DNA of 42,260 nucleotides from an uncultured Bacteroidales bacterium (GTDB lineage Bacteria; Bacteroidota; Bacteroidia; Bacteroidales; Paludibacteraceae), in assembly GCA_902784425.1 (NCBI GenBank), contig CACZUS010000058.1, positions 1 through 42,260 of the forward strand. Direction: 5' to 3'. The notes under the pieces were generated by a model. The model did not search any database, was not told the DNA's origin, and saw nothing but the letters and a program-made list of their open reading frames with translations. Within the stretch, counting starts at the first letter, position 1; each line of letters starts with the position of its first letter. Shown here one piece after another: positions 8,505 through 16,562 of this stretch. Made by a program: the position numbers and the translations under genes.

Positions 8505-10343
8505 TCACTCCATACTCTCATATAATTTTCGATAGAAGGGATGTTTTGTCAAGGTAGAGACATTGCCGATGATGAAGAGTTTCATCCTCGCACGTGTCAT
8601 AGCGACATTCATTCTTCTCAGTTCTCGAAGGAACCCAATATTTCCCTCCTCGTTAGAGCGAACCAGACTGATGATGATCACATCTCTCTCCTGCCCTTGA
8701 AATCCATCCACTGAATTGATTGTGATTTGACGACGAAACGGTTTCAACACCTTATTCTGATTCACCAACCTACGCAGATAATAGACCTGTGCTTTGTAGG
8801 GTGAGATCACCCCGAAGTCTATTCTCTCCTCCTTTACGCGATGGAAGCCTATTTTTTCAATAAAATGCTCCAAGACCTGGATTACCAGTTCCGCCTCCTG
8901 CCGATTGACCCTACCTGCCGTCTGCTCCACATACTCCTCCGAGAAATCGAAAGGTTCCGTATTTATCCATTCCATCGGTTTTTCATAGTCTAACACTCCC
9001 CTATACCGAACCTCCTCGGCAGCCGTCAGTTGCCCATCATAAAACCAATCGGAGGAGAATCGCATGATCGATTCATTCATCCTGTATTGCACATTCAGGA
9101 GCGACACCACAGAGGGTTTGCGTTCCGTCAGTTTCTCCATCAACGTATGAGCCAATCCGGCTCTCTCTGCCTCAAAACACTTAATGGTGGGTGGCAATTG
9201 CTGATGATCACCCGCAAAGATCACACGATGACACTTCGTGATGGGAATCCAACAAGCCGCCTCGAGGGCCTGCGCAGCCTCGTCGATGAACAACGACTGA
9301 AAGGTTCGTCCGTATAGCAGATGATTGGCTGCCCCCACTAACGTACAAGCCACCACTCTCGACTCAGCAAACAGGCTCTCTCGTATCTCATATTCAAGAG
9401 ACTCCGCTTTCTCCTTCACCGCCATCGCCTTATCCTTGTTGGTACGATACAATTCACGCACCGTCTTACGCATACCCCACAACGTAGCATATTGCGGATG
9501 AGACTCAAACCTACGCTCATAGGTATAAGAAAGCATCTTATCATTCACACGAGTCGGGTTACCAATGCGCAGCACATTCACCCCACGATCTACCAACTGT
9601 TCCGAGATCCAATCCACCGCCATATTGCTCTGCGCACAGACCAGGATCTGACTCTCCCGGCGCAACGTCTCATAGATTGCCTCGACCAAGGTGGTGGTCT
9701 TGCCCGTTCCCGGAGGACCATGAACAATGGCAACATCCTTTGCCCTTAATATCAGATTGATAGCCTTCTCTTGTGAGGCATTCAGCCAAGGGAATCGAAC
9801 AGGACTGAATTGAAGGAAGCTAGCTTCTTTATTGCCCAACAATATCTCACGAAGGTCGAACAAGCGACCATCTTTCACATGCATCACCCGATCGAGTGCT
9901 TCAAACATCGCCCGATAACTACTCTCGTCAAAGCTCAACTGAATACCCAACCGATCATAACTCTCCAAAACCAACGATGAATCCCTACTCGGCAACACCA
10001 CCACAAGCGTATCGGCAGTTGCATAGCTTACCTGACCCGTCACCTTTATCGGACGAACCTCATCAGTCATGGAGACACTGAAGAAATCGACCGATCTACC
10101 ATATTCAAAATGATCCTCCTCCTCATCACAGCCACGAGCATGAATCTCCACGACATACTGATCCAAAGAGTTATAATAAGAGCGTCCTATTGAGATAGGA
10201 TAACGACAGATACCAGCCGCCACCTTCTTATCCACCGACATAAAACCTGATTGATGTTCAAAGCATTTCTTATCATATTCATACTCCATCTGCAGCAGTT
10301 CGCGATGTTTCTGTAGTGATATTATGGAAAGATCCGTATTCAT
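8505..10343 (-). CDS. UPF1/SMUBP2-like superfamily 1 DNA/RNA helicase (AAA_11/AAA_12)
   Basis: 612 residues with all main SF1 motifs. Walker A GPPGTGKTT is at 209-217, motif Ia AQSNMAVD follows, the Walker B/DEAA box is in FIDEAAQALE, motif III is AGDHQQLPPT, motif IV/V is VDGFQGQERDVIIIS and motif VI is NVAMTRAR. The N-terminal ~180 residues look like the beta-barrel 1B-type region found in IGHMBP2-like helicases. ATP-dependent unwinding of nucleic acid is expected; the bacterial role of this clade (often called DNA2/NAM7 helicase family) is not settled. The ATG at 10343 lies 27 bases from a perfect -7 box on the same strand, which supports the start. Confidence 0.92.
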   Translation of the reverse strand: MNTDLSIISLQKHRELLQMEYEYDKKCFEHQSGFMSVDKKVAAGICRYPISIGRSYYNSLDQYVVEIHARGCDEEEDHFEYGRSVDFFSVSMTDEVRPIKVTGQVSYATADTLVVVLPSRDSSLVLESYDRLGIQLSFDESSYRAMFEALDRVMHVKDGRLFDLREILLGNKEASFLQFSPVRFPWLNASQEKAINLILRAKDVAIVHGPPGTGKTTTLVEAIYETLRRESQILVCAQSNMAVDWISEQLVDRGVNVLRIGNPTRVNDKMLSYTYERRFESHPQYATLWGMRKTVRELYRTNKDKAMAVKEKAESLEYEIRESLFAESRVVACTLVGAANHLLYGRTFQSLFIDEAAQALEAACWIPITKCHRVIFAGDHQQLPPTIKCFEAERAGLAHTLMEKLTERKPSVVSLLNVQYRMNESIMRFSSDWFYDGQLTAAEEVRYRGVLDYEKPMEWINTEPFDFSEEYVEQTAGRVNRQEAELVIQVLEHFIEKIGFHRVKEERIDFGVISPYKAQVYYLRRLVNQNKVLKPFRRQITINSVDGFQGQERDVIIISLVRSNEEGNIGFLRELRRMNVAMTRARMKLFIIGNVSTLTKHPFYRKLYESME

Positions 10344-10369
10344 CGAATAAAAAACACATTTTTATTGGG

Positions 10370-10377
10370 CAAAGGTA
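10370..10377 (-). promoter_or_regulatory. -7 promoter box for the SF1 helicase
   Basis: CAAAGGTA on the plus strand reads TACCTTTG on the minus strand, a perfect TAnnTTTG match 27 bases upstream of the start at 10343. Confidence 0.65.
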
Positions 10378-10406
10378 TAGAAAAAATTCAAGACATCATG
10401 TACAGA

Positions 10407-10443
10407 TACAAAAACGGCCGTCCCTTATACAGAGGCGGCCGTT
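10407..10443 (-). terminator. Rho-independent terminator of the LRR gene
   Basis: On the minus strand, arms AACGGCCG and CGGCCGTT (10436-10443 and 10413-10420) are followed by a T run. It sits directly beyond the stop codon of the LRR gene at 10452. Confidence 0.75.
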
Positions 10444-10451
10444 GTAACAAC

Positions 10452-12524
10452 TTATTTCACAATCAGTTTCTTTATGCTTCCTTCCAATTCAAATATGTAG
10501 GAACCAGGAATCAAGTTGGAGATATTGATCTCTTCGTCTTTCTCTGTGGTACCCGATTGCAACAATGTTCCGTTGATATTGTATATTTTATAATCACCGG
10601 CTACAGATACACTAACATACTCTATTGCAGGATTCGGATAGAGAGAAAAGGCGATACCAGACTTGATGTATGGCACACCATTACCCTTCTTATGAATCAG
10701 ATTCAATGTATATTCAATAGTAATGTCTTCACGTGCCGTGTATTTATAAGTCACCTTTATCGTATCAGACTCACTATTCTCATCCACTTTCAGAATACCA
10801 TCATTTTCTACAGCATTACCCGAAGTAATGGTCATCTTTGTATGATCGAAGTTACCTGGCAATGTAGATAAATCAAAAGTATAAGTTTCATCAATTTTTG
10901 CCGTATACGTGTTGTCTGAGCAATCAAATTCATTCCAATAAGAATCCAACTCCAATTCCTTATTTTCTGATAAATCTAGTGATGTCAAATGATTATCATT
11001 ACAATTCAGTTCCACTAAACTTGTGTTGTTTATCAGATCCAAAGCAGTTAAATCATTAGAATTACATTTTAAGTATTTCAAATTTTGGTTATTGGACAAA
11101 TCCAAACTCGTCAGTTTATTATTTTGACAGTACAATTCTTTCAATGCCATATTATTAGAAATATTCAAATATGACAATTGATTATCGTAACATTCAAACC
11201 ATACCAATTCAGTATTGTTAGACACATCAATGGATGATAATTGATTGTTGTAACAATATAATTCTGTCAAATCAACATTGTTTGACACATTCAATATAGT
11301 CAACTTGTTATTAGAACAATACAATTCTTCCAATGCCGTATTCTTGAACAAATCTAAACTTGTCAAATCGTTTGAAGAACAAACCAGATACGTCAATGCC
11401 GTATTACTGGATAAATCCAAACTGGTCAAATCGTTTGAAGAACAATCCAAATCCGTCAATGCCGTATTACTGGATAAATCCAAACTGGTCAAATCGTTTG
11501 AAGAACAATCCAAATCCGTCAATGCCGTATTATTGGACAAATCCAAACTGGTCAAGTCGTTTGAATAACAATCCAAATCCGTCAATGCCGTATTCTTGGA
11601 CAAATCCAAACTGGTCAAGTAGTTTGAAGAACAAGACAAATCCATTAATGCCGTATTACTGGATAAATCCAAACTGGTCAAATCGTTTGAATAACAATCC
11701 AAATCCGTCAATGCTATATTACTGGACAAATCCAAACTGGTCAAATCGTTTGAAGAACAATCCAAATCCGTCAATGCCGTATTACTGGACAAATCCAAAC
11801 TGGTCAAATCGTTTGAATAACAATCCAAATACGTCAATGCCGTATTACTGGATAAATCCAAACTGGTCAAATAGTTTATAGAACAATCCAAATACGTCAA
11901 TGCCGTATTACTGGATAAATCCAAACTAGTCAAATAGTTTGAATAACAAGACAAATCCGTCAATGCCGTATTACTGGATAAATCCAAACTGGTCAAGTCG
12001 TTTGAATAACAAGACAAATACGTCAATGCCGTATTACTGGATAAGTCCAAACTGGTCAAATCGTTTGAAGAACAATACAATTCCGTCAATGCCGTATTAC
12101 TGGATAAATCCAAACTGGTCAAATCGTTTGAAGAACAATACAATTCCGTCAATGCCGTATTACTGGATAAATCCAAACTGGTCAAATCATTACCTCTACA
12201 ATCCAACTTTTCCAAAGCGACATTTTTAGAAACGTCTAAAGTTGTCAAGTAACTGTAGCTGCAGTCCAATTCTGTTAGTGCAGTAAAATATTCAATACCC
12301 TTTAAATCTGACACATATATCCATGATAAATCCATCACTTTTGCATTCGCAATCTCTGATGACGATAGTTCGTCATCTGTATCTGTATCAAAATTTCTTG
12401 ACACAAAGTCTCTGAATGCTTCATCAGGAAAGTTCGTCTCGTTGATAGTCACTTGAGCCGATAATTGTTGAACACCCATGATTGTCAACACACTCATGAT
12501 TAATTTTTTTGTAAAATACCTCAT
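10452..12524 (-). CDS. Secreted leucine-rich-repeat protein with T9SS-type C-terminal domain
   Basis: Start ATG 12524 is preferred over 12581 because the protein then opens with a signal peptide (MRYFTKKLIMSVLTIMGVQQLSAQ), with likely cleavage after SAQ. The mature N-terminus (TINETNFPDEAFRDF) is a capping region common in Bacteroidetes LRR proteins. About 21 repeats of 21 residues follow, each pairing LTSLDLSxNTA with LTxLxCxxNx, i.e. short LRR half-units; roughly 14 in the middle are nearly identical. Next comes a beta domain (about residues 535-600 of the mature region), then a sorting domain with SLYPNPAIEYVSV and YKIYNINGTLLQSG, ending ELEGSIKKLIVK. It is predicted to be exported by T9SS and anchored or released at the surface, acting in adhesion or protein binding. 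The ligand is unknown. Confidence 0.88.
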   Translation of the reverse strand: MRYFTKKLIMSVLTIMGVQQLSAQVTINETNFPDEAFRDFVSRNFDTDTDDELSSSEIANAKVMDLSWIYVSDLKGIEYFTALTELDCSYSYLTTLDVSKNVALEKLDCRGNDLTSLDLSSNTALTELYCSSNDLTSLDLSSNTALTELYCSSNDLTSLDLSSNTALTYLSCYSNDLTSLDLSSNTALTDLSCYSNYLTSLDLSSNTALTYLDCSINYLTSLDLSSNTALTYLDCYSNDLTSLDLSSNTALTDLDCSSNDLTSLDLSSNIALTDLDCYSNDLTSLDLSSNTALMDLSCSSNYLTSLDLSKNTALTDLDCYSNDLTSLDLSNNTALTDLDCSSNDLTSLDLSSNTALTDLDCSSNDLTSLDLSSNTALTYLVCSSNDLTSLDLFKNTALEELYCSNNKLTILNVSNNVDLTELYCYNNQLSSIDVSNNTELVWFECYDNQLSYLNISNNMALKELYCQNNKLTSLDLSNNQNLKYLKCNSNDLTALDLINNTSLVELNCNDNHLTSLDLSENKELELDSYWNEFDCSDNTYTAKIDETYTFDLSTLPGNFDHTKMTITSGNAVENDGILKVDENSESDTIKVTYKYTAREDITIEYTLNLIHKKGNGVPYIKSGIAFSLYPNPAIEYVSVSVAGDYKIYNINGTLLQSGTTEKDEEINISNLIPGSYIFELEGSIKKLIVK
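11330..12210 (-). repeat. 63-bp tandem repeat array encoding LRRs (about 14 near-identical copies)
   Basis: Within the LRR gene, a 63-bp unit (21 codons) recurs about 14 times with only a few substitutions per copy. Changes cluster in the codons before and after the second Leu and at the last residue of the unit (Asp/Tyr/Glu and Ser/Asp/Tyr/Val swaps, mostly single-base). More diverged units flank both sides. Confidence 0.88.
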
Positions 12525-12696
12525 TTTTGTTTGATTTTTTTGTTCTCTTATACCTATTATTTTTTGAAATTTTTTATTCACATCTCATTCATAAAAAAAT
12601 AAAATAAATTGTATCATCTACCAGATTCTATACTCTTATCTTCCACATAACTGAACCCTCATTGTGAAAAAAAGCCATATTTTATTTAATGCGGTG

Positions 12697-12704
12697 CAAA
12701 ATTA
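12697..12704 (-). promoter_or_regulatory. -7 promoter box for the LRR gene
   Basis: The minus strand reads TAATTTTG (TAnnTTTG). A TTTG lies 19 bases further upstream (minus-strand sense, 12724-12727), matching the -33/-7 arrangement. The leader to the 12524 start would be about 165 bases. Confidence 0.5.
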
Positions 12705-12797
12705 CAAAACGTCTATAAATCGACAAAAATTCTCACAAATATTTACCAAGTTTTTTTAACAAGAAGATTTTACGGTGAATTTATAGGTTTCAGAAAT

Positions 12798-14114
12798 TTA
12801 ATCAGATTGACGTAAAATTGTTTCTGTTAACCACAACTCATAGAGCGGAATATTTAACAATGTTCCGTCCTTTCGGAAGTTTTTCAACGATGTACGTATC
12901 GCTATTTCAGGTTGATATTTGTTCATGAAAACTTTCAAACTTTGCGCCCTTACATTCAGTCCTGCCTTCGCTTCGCATGGAATAACCTTGCCCTCATAAG
13001 AAAAGATGAAATCCACTTCGGACTCTGCGCCTTCCGACCAATAATATATGCTTTTGAACAATCCTGATGCGTGTAGTTCCTGCAAGACAAACTGTTCAGT
13101 CAGCACTCCGCAAAATTCGGCAAAGACAGTTTCAGAACCAATGATGACGGATGGCTTTATCTCACACATACTGCAAAGCAGACCAATGTCCAAATGGTAA
13201 ATTTTAAATGTTTTCAAATCCTCATAAGCTTTCAGAGGCAAGCGGGCACCCTTCACCAATCCCACTCTCCTGATAAGTCCACTGTCTTTCAACCAAAGCA
13301 ATGCATCTTTGTATTCTCGCGCCCGGGCTCCCTCTCGAACCACGCCATAGACAAACTTTTTGTTTTCCTTTGCCAATTGGCTGGGAATAGAATTCCACAC
13401 ATGGTGAATTTTGGGCACAATTGTTCGATGAGCATGTTTCGAAAAATCGTTTTGATACGATTTCAAGATTGCATTTTGAATTTTGGCAGTTCTGGAGAAG
13501 TCGTGCGTTTTTACCCATTCGTTCACAACCTGTGGCATTCCTCCTACGACAAAGTATATTTTCAGATAGTCGATAATTTTTTCGATTGTTGCCTGTGGCA
13601 ATCCTTCAGCATAATATTTTTCGATAAAATCAAGCATCGGCTCCTCGCCGTTTGCCAACAAGAACTCTTTGAACGTAAGTGGCTGCAACGTAAGAAAGTC
13701 AACCTTCCCTACTGGGAATGATGTCCCTTCGTGCAACGTTACCCCAAACAACGAACCTGCACAACAAATGGCATATTCAGGGGCCTCCTCTGCAAAATAT
13801 TTAAGCGAAGTAAGGGCTCGAGGCACCTCCTGCACTTCGTCAAAAATAATCAGAGTCCGCTGCTTTTCTATTTTCTTGCCGTTATACGACCCCAAGAAGT
13901 CAATAATTCTCTCGGTACTGATATTACCATCGAACAACTCTTTCAACTGCCCCGGTTGTTCAAAATTCACATAACACACATCATCGAAACATTTGTTACC
14001 AAATTCCTTTAGCAGCCATGTTTTCCCGACTTGCCTAGCCCCAAACAAAATTAGCGGTTTGCGGCCGGCTTTGTTTTTCCAAGCGATAATATTTTCAATT
14101 TCAGAACGATACAT
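12798..14114 (-). CDS. AAA_14 / DUF4143 ATPase
   Basis: About 438 residues from the ATG at 14114; an upstream TTG at 14123 is possible, but the -7 box at 14141-14148 favours the ATG. The Walker A motif is GARQVGKTWL near the N-terminus and Walker B is LIIFDEVQEVP. The C-terminal half matches DUF4143, with YFVVGGMPQVV, a winged-helix-like middle, and the PD-(D/E)XK-like segment SEVDFIFSYEGKVIPCEAKAG. Members are single-gene ATPases with a nuclease-like C-terminus, abundant in gut Bacteroidales; their biological role is unproven. It lies downstream of the 92-codon ORF and a second, unrelated-looking paralogue at 14559, all on the minus strand. Confidence 0.88.
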   Translation of the reverse strand: MYRSEIENIIAWKNKAGRKPLILFGARQVGKTWLLKEFGNKCFDDVCYVNFEQPGQLKELFDGNISTERIIDFLGSYNGKKIEKQRTLIIFDEVQEVPRALTSLKYFAEEAPEYAICCAGSLFGVTLHEGTSFPVGKVDFLTLQPLTFKEFLLANGEEPMLDFIEKYYAEGLPQATIEKIIDYLKIYFVVGGMPQVVNEWVKTHDFSRTAKIQNAILKSYQNDFSKHAHRTIVPKIHHVWNSIPSQLAKENKKFVYGVVREGARAREYKDALLWLKDSGLIRRVGLVKGARLPLKAYEDLKTFKIYHLDIGLLCSMCEIKPSVIIGSETVFAEFCGVLTEQFVLQELHASGLFKSIYYWSEGAESEVDFIFSYEGKVIPCEAKAGLNVRAQSLKVFMNKYQPEIAIRTSLKNFRKDGTLLNIPLYELWLTETILRQSD

Positions 14115-14122
14115 ACTATACA

Positions 14123-14214
14123 ATCACATTTTACCAACCGCAAATATATAATATTTTCACATTTTCCGTACCGTCAACGCTTCAAAGTATCACATTTTTC
14201 GGACCATCAACTCC
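14123..14214. repeat. Short degenerate direct repeats (TCACATTTT core)
   Basis: A core TCACATTTTnCGnACCnTCAAC occurs at about 14157-14180 and 14191-14211, and a weaker form (TCACATTTTACCAACC) at 14124-14139. On the minus strand two copies spell ...VRKM-stop, so the 3' tail of the 92-codon ORF appears to be duplicated. The repeats also flank the promoter of the ATPase gene. Confidence 0.5.
14141..14148 (-). promoter_or_regulatory. -7 promoter box for the DUF4143 ATPase
   Basis: The minus strand reads TATATTTG, 27 bases upstream of the ATG at 14114. Confidence 0.55.
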
Positions 14215-14468
14215 AAATATACGCCTTCTTTTTTTCTGCGAGCTTCCTTCTCGTTTATTTTTGATAATAACTCTTGAAAATCATCTTCCTTTGTTTTTGG
14301 TAATTGTGGTTGGTTCTTCAAATTTTGAGGAAAATTATAATCGTCAAGATGATTATGAAGCAAGTCCTTAACTGCCTCTAAAATTTTATTGGCATACACG
14401 ATACGGTTGCCATATCTATTCAAGACATGATTGACTATTGCTTGTGATATGTTTTCTCTAAGTGACAT
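14190..14468 (-). CDS. Hypothetical small protein, possibly an accessory to the DUF4143 genes
   Basis: 92 codons from ATG 14468 to TGA 14190. The predicted protein is helical and charged: an N-terminal NISQAIVNHVLNRYGNRIVYANKI segment, a proline-rich middle, and a Lys/Glu-rich C-terminal helix ending LELMVRKM. I recognise no family. It sits between two DUF4143 ATPases on the same strand, 90 bases after the end of one and 75 bases before the other. It could be an antitoxin- or regulator-like small protein or a remnant; no motif decides this. Confidence 0.5.
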   Translation of the reverse strand: MSLRENISQAIVNHVLNRYGNRIVYANKILEAVKDLLHNHLDDYNFPQNLKNQPQLPKTKEDDFQELLSKINEKEARRKKEGVYLELMVRKM

Positions 14469-14558
14469 GAATACAGTAGCTTTAAATTAACGGTTATCAA
14501 CCAACAAATCTTTAATAGGTAATTGCTCACGAAGTGTATTCCGCGTCTCACCCCGAAA

Positions 14559-15812
14559 TCACACCTCCATCAGCCACTTCCAAACTGGCACCACAGTTAT
14601 TCCCTCTTCCGCACCCTCCTCATCATACGTAATCAGCAGGCATTTCCAGTCCTCGTGCGCTTTGGCATACTTCGCTAATGGTGGCACCTCTCTGTTGTAG
14701 GTTGACTCCTCCTTGATGCTATACGACACTTGGATGGCTAGTTTCTCATCAGGTACTATGAAGTCTATCTCTTTATTAGCATTTAGATAATACACATTCT
14801 CCTTGCCGTATCGTCTGAATAGTTCCACTGCCACCATGTTTTCCAGTAGCGATGTCTCTGAGTTCATCAAGAACAGATTAAGCAATCCGTTGTCTATAAA
14901 ATAATACTTCTTTTGCGTCTCCTTTTCAGTCAGCTTACCCACCTCGTTCTCCATAGGTAGTATCAGCCAACTGTCAGCGGCATAACCCGCATAGTCAATC
15001 GTGGTAGGCACACTAATAGGCGACCCCGTTGACACAATCACATTCTTCAGTCTGTTATACGACAACGGTTGCTTCACGCTCTCTGCCATCTTCTTGATTA
15101 GGATGTTCAGCACCCTGTCGTTCTTAATATTGTTTCGGGCACAGATGTCACCTAGGTAAATCTTCTGGTACAGGCTCGAAAGCATAGCTCGCTTGTTCTT
15201 AAACGACAGAATCTCTGGCAGACCTCCGTAATAGAAATATTCATTCAAATGCCGCTTCACCTCACTTCTCTGTATCGTGTCATACTCCCAATGCTCTTTC
15301 AGTTCCACCTGCTGCGCTGCCAGATACTCTTTGAATGAATATGGGTACGCATCATAGATAAAGAACCGTCCGCCCAGCGTAGTTGCCACCTCTTTGCTCA
15401 GCATCTTCGCATTGCTTCCCGTTACATACACCCTGTATTTCGCATCAGCCAATCTCCGCACGAACTTATCCCAGTGCGGAATGTTCTGCACCTCGTCCAA
15501 AAACACCACCGGCTTCTTACCATACAGTTCCAGATGAGCCTCTAGCAGACTGTTGAAGTCCTCCGTCTGGAATTCCGCCAGACGCTCATCCTCAAAGTCC
15601 ACAAACAGAATCTCGTCCCATCCCTTTCCTGCTGCCTGCAACTGACGCACACGCTGATACAGCAGGTACGACTTACCCGCATGTCTCACGCCAACTATCA
15701 CATAATTGCCATTCTCTTCAAAGTCAGTGGGACGGTTCATAATCACCGCCTCATCCACTTCGCGCTGCTTACTAATTAGGCACTGTTTGATGACATCCTT
15801 ACTGATACTCAT
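14559..15812 (-). CDS. AAA_14 / DUF4143 ATPase (second copy)
   Basis: 417 residues from ATG 15812. Walker A is GVRHAGKSYL (41-50), Walker B is PVVFLDEVQNIPHWDKF, and the sensor-like segment YVTGSNAKMLSKE follows. The C-terminal DUF4143 part has FYYGGLPEIL, NVIVSTGSPIS and a nuclease-like ELFRRYGKENVYYLNANKEIDFIV with a downstream Gln-Val-Ser. This is the fuller, more canonical DUF4143 subtype. It differs strongly from the 12798 gene, so the two look like independent acquisitions rather than a recent duplication. A TAACTTTG box lies about 50 bases upstream. Confidence 0.9.
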   Translation of the reverse strand: MSISKDVIKQCLISKQREVDEAVIMNRPTDFEENGNYVIVGVRHAGKSYLLYQRVRQLQAAGKGWDEILFVDFEDERLAEFQTEDFNSLLEAHLELYGKKPVVFLDEVQNIPHWDKFVRRLADAKYRVYVTGSNAKMLSKEVATTLGGRFFIYDAYPYSFKEYLAAQQVELKEHWEYDTIQRSEVKRHLNEYFYYGGLPEILSFKNKRAMLSSLYQKIYLGDICARNNIKNDRVLNILIKKMAESVKQPLSYNRLKNVIVSTGSPISVPTTIDYAGYAADSWLILPMENEVGKLTEKETQKKYYFIDNGLLNLFLMNSETSLLENMVAVELFRRYGKENVYYLNANKEIDFIVPDEKLAIQVSYSIKEESTYNREVPPLAKYAKAHEDWKCLLITYDEEGAEEGITVVPVWKWLMEV

Positions 15813-15860
15813 ATAAATTATATTTAATAAGAGTTATGTGATTTTATAAAGTTTGGTTTA

Positions 15861-15868
15861 CAAAGTTA
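15861..15868 (-). promoter_or_regulatory. -7 promoter box for the second DUF4143 gene
   Basis: The minus strand reads TAACTTTG (TAnnTTTG), 49 bases upstream of the start at 15812. Confidence 0.6.
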
Positions 15869-15986
15869 AGTATTTTCTATAAAACAGAATTAATAAACTC
15901 TGATTTTTTACTATATTTTCACATTTTTTTATCGCGACCACTATTTTTCTGCTATCCATGTGCCAGATTTTGCCTATTGTATGGCA

Positions 15987-16106
15987 TCAAAGATTTCCAC
16001 CAGATACGACACAATCCTTCTTCCACGTTGCCACTTCATCGCTATAAGTGAGTTCCACTCGCAATGGTGCTACATATTTTGCCGATGTCACTGTAATTGA
16101 ATTCAT
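15987..16106 (-). pseudogene. DUF2442 family remnant
   Basis: A 39-codon minus-strand frame (MNSITVTSAKYVAPLRVELT...) matches the N-terminal half of DUF2442 proteins, small proteins usually about 80 residues long. It then loses similarity and stops at 15987. Its ATG overlaps the TGA of the DUF4160 fragment (ATGA), as in intact DUF4160-DUF2442 pairs, and AAAGGAGG lies 11-18 bases upstream. The C-terminal half is missing, so I call it broken. Confidence 0.55.
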
Positions 16107-16207
16107 ATTTTTCCACGACCTCCTTTTGTCACATGGACATGAATCGGTTCGTGTTCATTAGACCAAAAATAAAATATTAATCCAAAATACTCATAGATCT
16201 TAGGCAT
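16103..16207 (-). pseudogene. DUF4160 family remnant (truncated)
   Basis: A 34-codon minus-strand frame begins MPKIYEYFGLIFYFWSNEHE and continues PIHVHVTKGGRGKI. This is the typical start of DUF4160 proteins, including the conserved HEPIHVHV segment, but family members usually run to about 90-100 residues. The 3' part is gone and the frame ends on the start codon of the DUF2442 remnant. DUF4160/DUF2442 pairs are common small mobile gene pairs, sometimes listed as toxin-antitoxin candidates. Confidence 0.65.
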
Positions 16208-16218
16208 AATTAATAAAT

Positions 16219-16386
16219 TTAGTAAAATAATGTCTCTTGGCATGTAGTTGTCACATCTACGAAAAAATACTCATATGACATTTGATCTTCAACAGATTTG
16301 CCCACAAGTTGTGGGTGATTTTCAAGTACCTGATTATAAAGCAAATAAAATCGCTTGATATAGTCAATGTTTGTTGGGGATTTTGC
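16219..16386 (-). pseudogene. DUF1016-like (PDDEXK nuclease family) N-terminal fragment
   Basis: A 55-codon open stretch on the minus strand contains KSPTNIDYIKRFYLLYNQ and ENHPQLVGKS. This is like the SPxNLxYMxxFYxxY region of DUF1016/YhcG-type proteins. There is no start codon and the frame ends within about 25 residues of the similarity. I infer a decayed fragment; the family call is tentative. Confidence 0.4.
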
Positions 16387-16480
16387 CTATCAATCATATG
16401 AATAAAATTACGTCATTGGGTATAACCCAACAGAGAACATAATTCTCTCTCCAACACTCAGTCTCGTAAATCATGCAGAC
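16386..16480 (-). pseudogene. DinD/Bro-N-like fragment with an in-frame stop
   Basis: One minus-strand frame reads VLERELCSLLGYTQ, a TGA, then RNFIHMIDRQ. DinD/BRO-N proteins typically carry xxARELxxxLGYxxWRNFxxVIxKA, so the TGA sits where a Trp codon would be. Another TGA lies just upstream. This looks like a short remnant joined to the DUF1016-like fragment. Short matches like this could be chance. Confidence 0.4.
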
Positions 16481-16532
16481 TGCTTCTTAAGTGAAATTAA
16501 TACAAAGGGAATAGCATTTAAAATTTTTTGTT

Positions 16533-16540
16533 TAACTTTG
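16533..16540 (+). promoter_or_regulatory. -7 promoter box for the lipoprotein gene at 16563
   Basis: TAACTTTG lies 22 bases upstream of the start codon at 16563. Confidence 0.6.
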
Positions 16541-16562
16541 AGAAAAACCTAATTTACAAAAC

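Noticed and set aside
8505-10343. Plus-strand frames inside the SF1 helicase
   Set aside because: Shadows of a strongly conserved minus-strand gene with all helicase motifs.
10452-10871. Plus-strand ORF at 10365-10871
   Set aside because: Overlaps the 3' end of the LRR gene and a terminator; the protein sequence is not gene-like.
11278-12229. Open frames opposite the LRR repeats encoding repeated WINPNWSNRLKN-type peptides
   Set aside because: They are the antisense image of the 63-bp repeats, have no start context or signal and simply follow the repeat period.
14520-14560. Possible further copy of the GACGTGG palindrome (CCGCGTCTCACC)
   Set aside because: Only one arm is similar; the other side does not pair, so it does not qualify as a copy.
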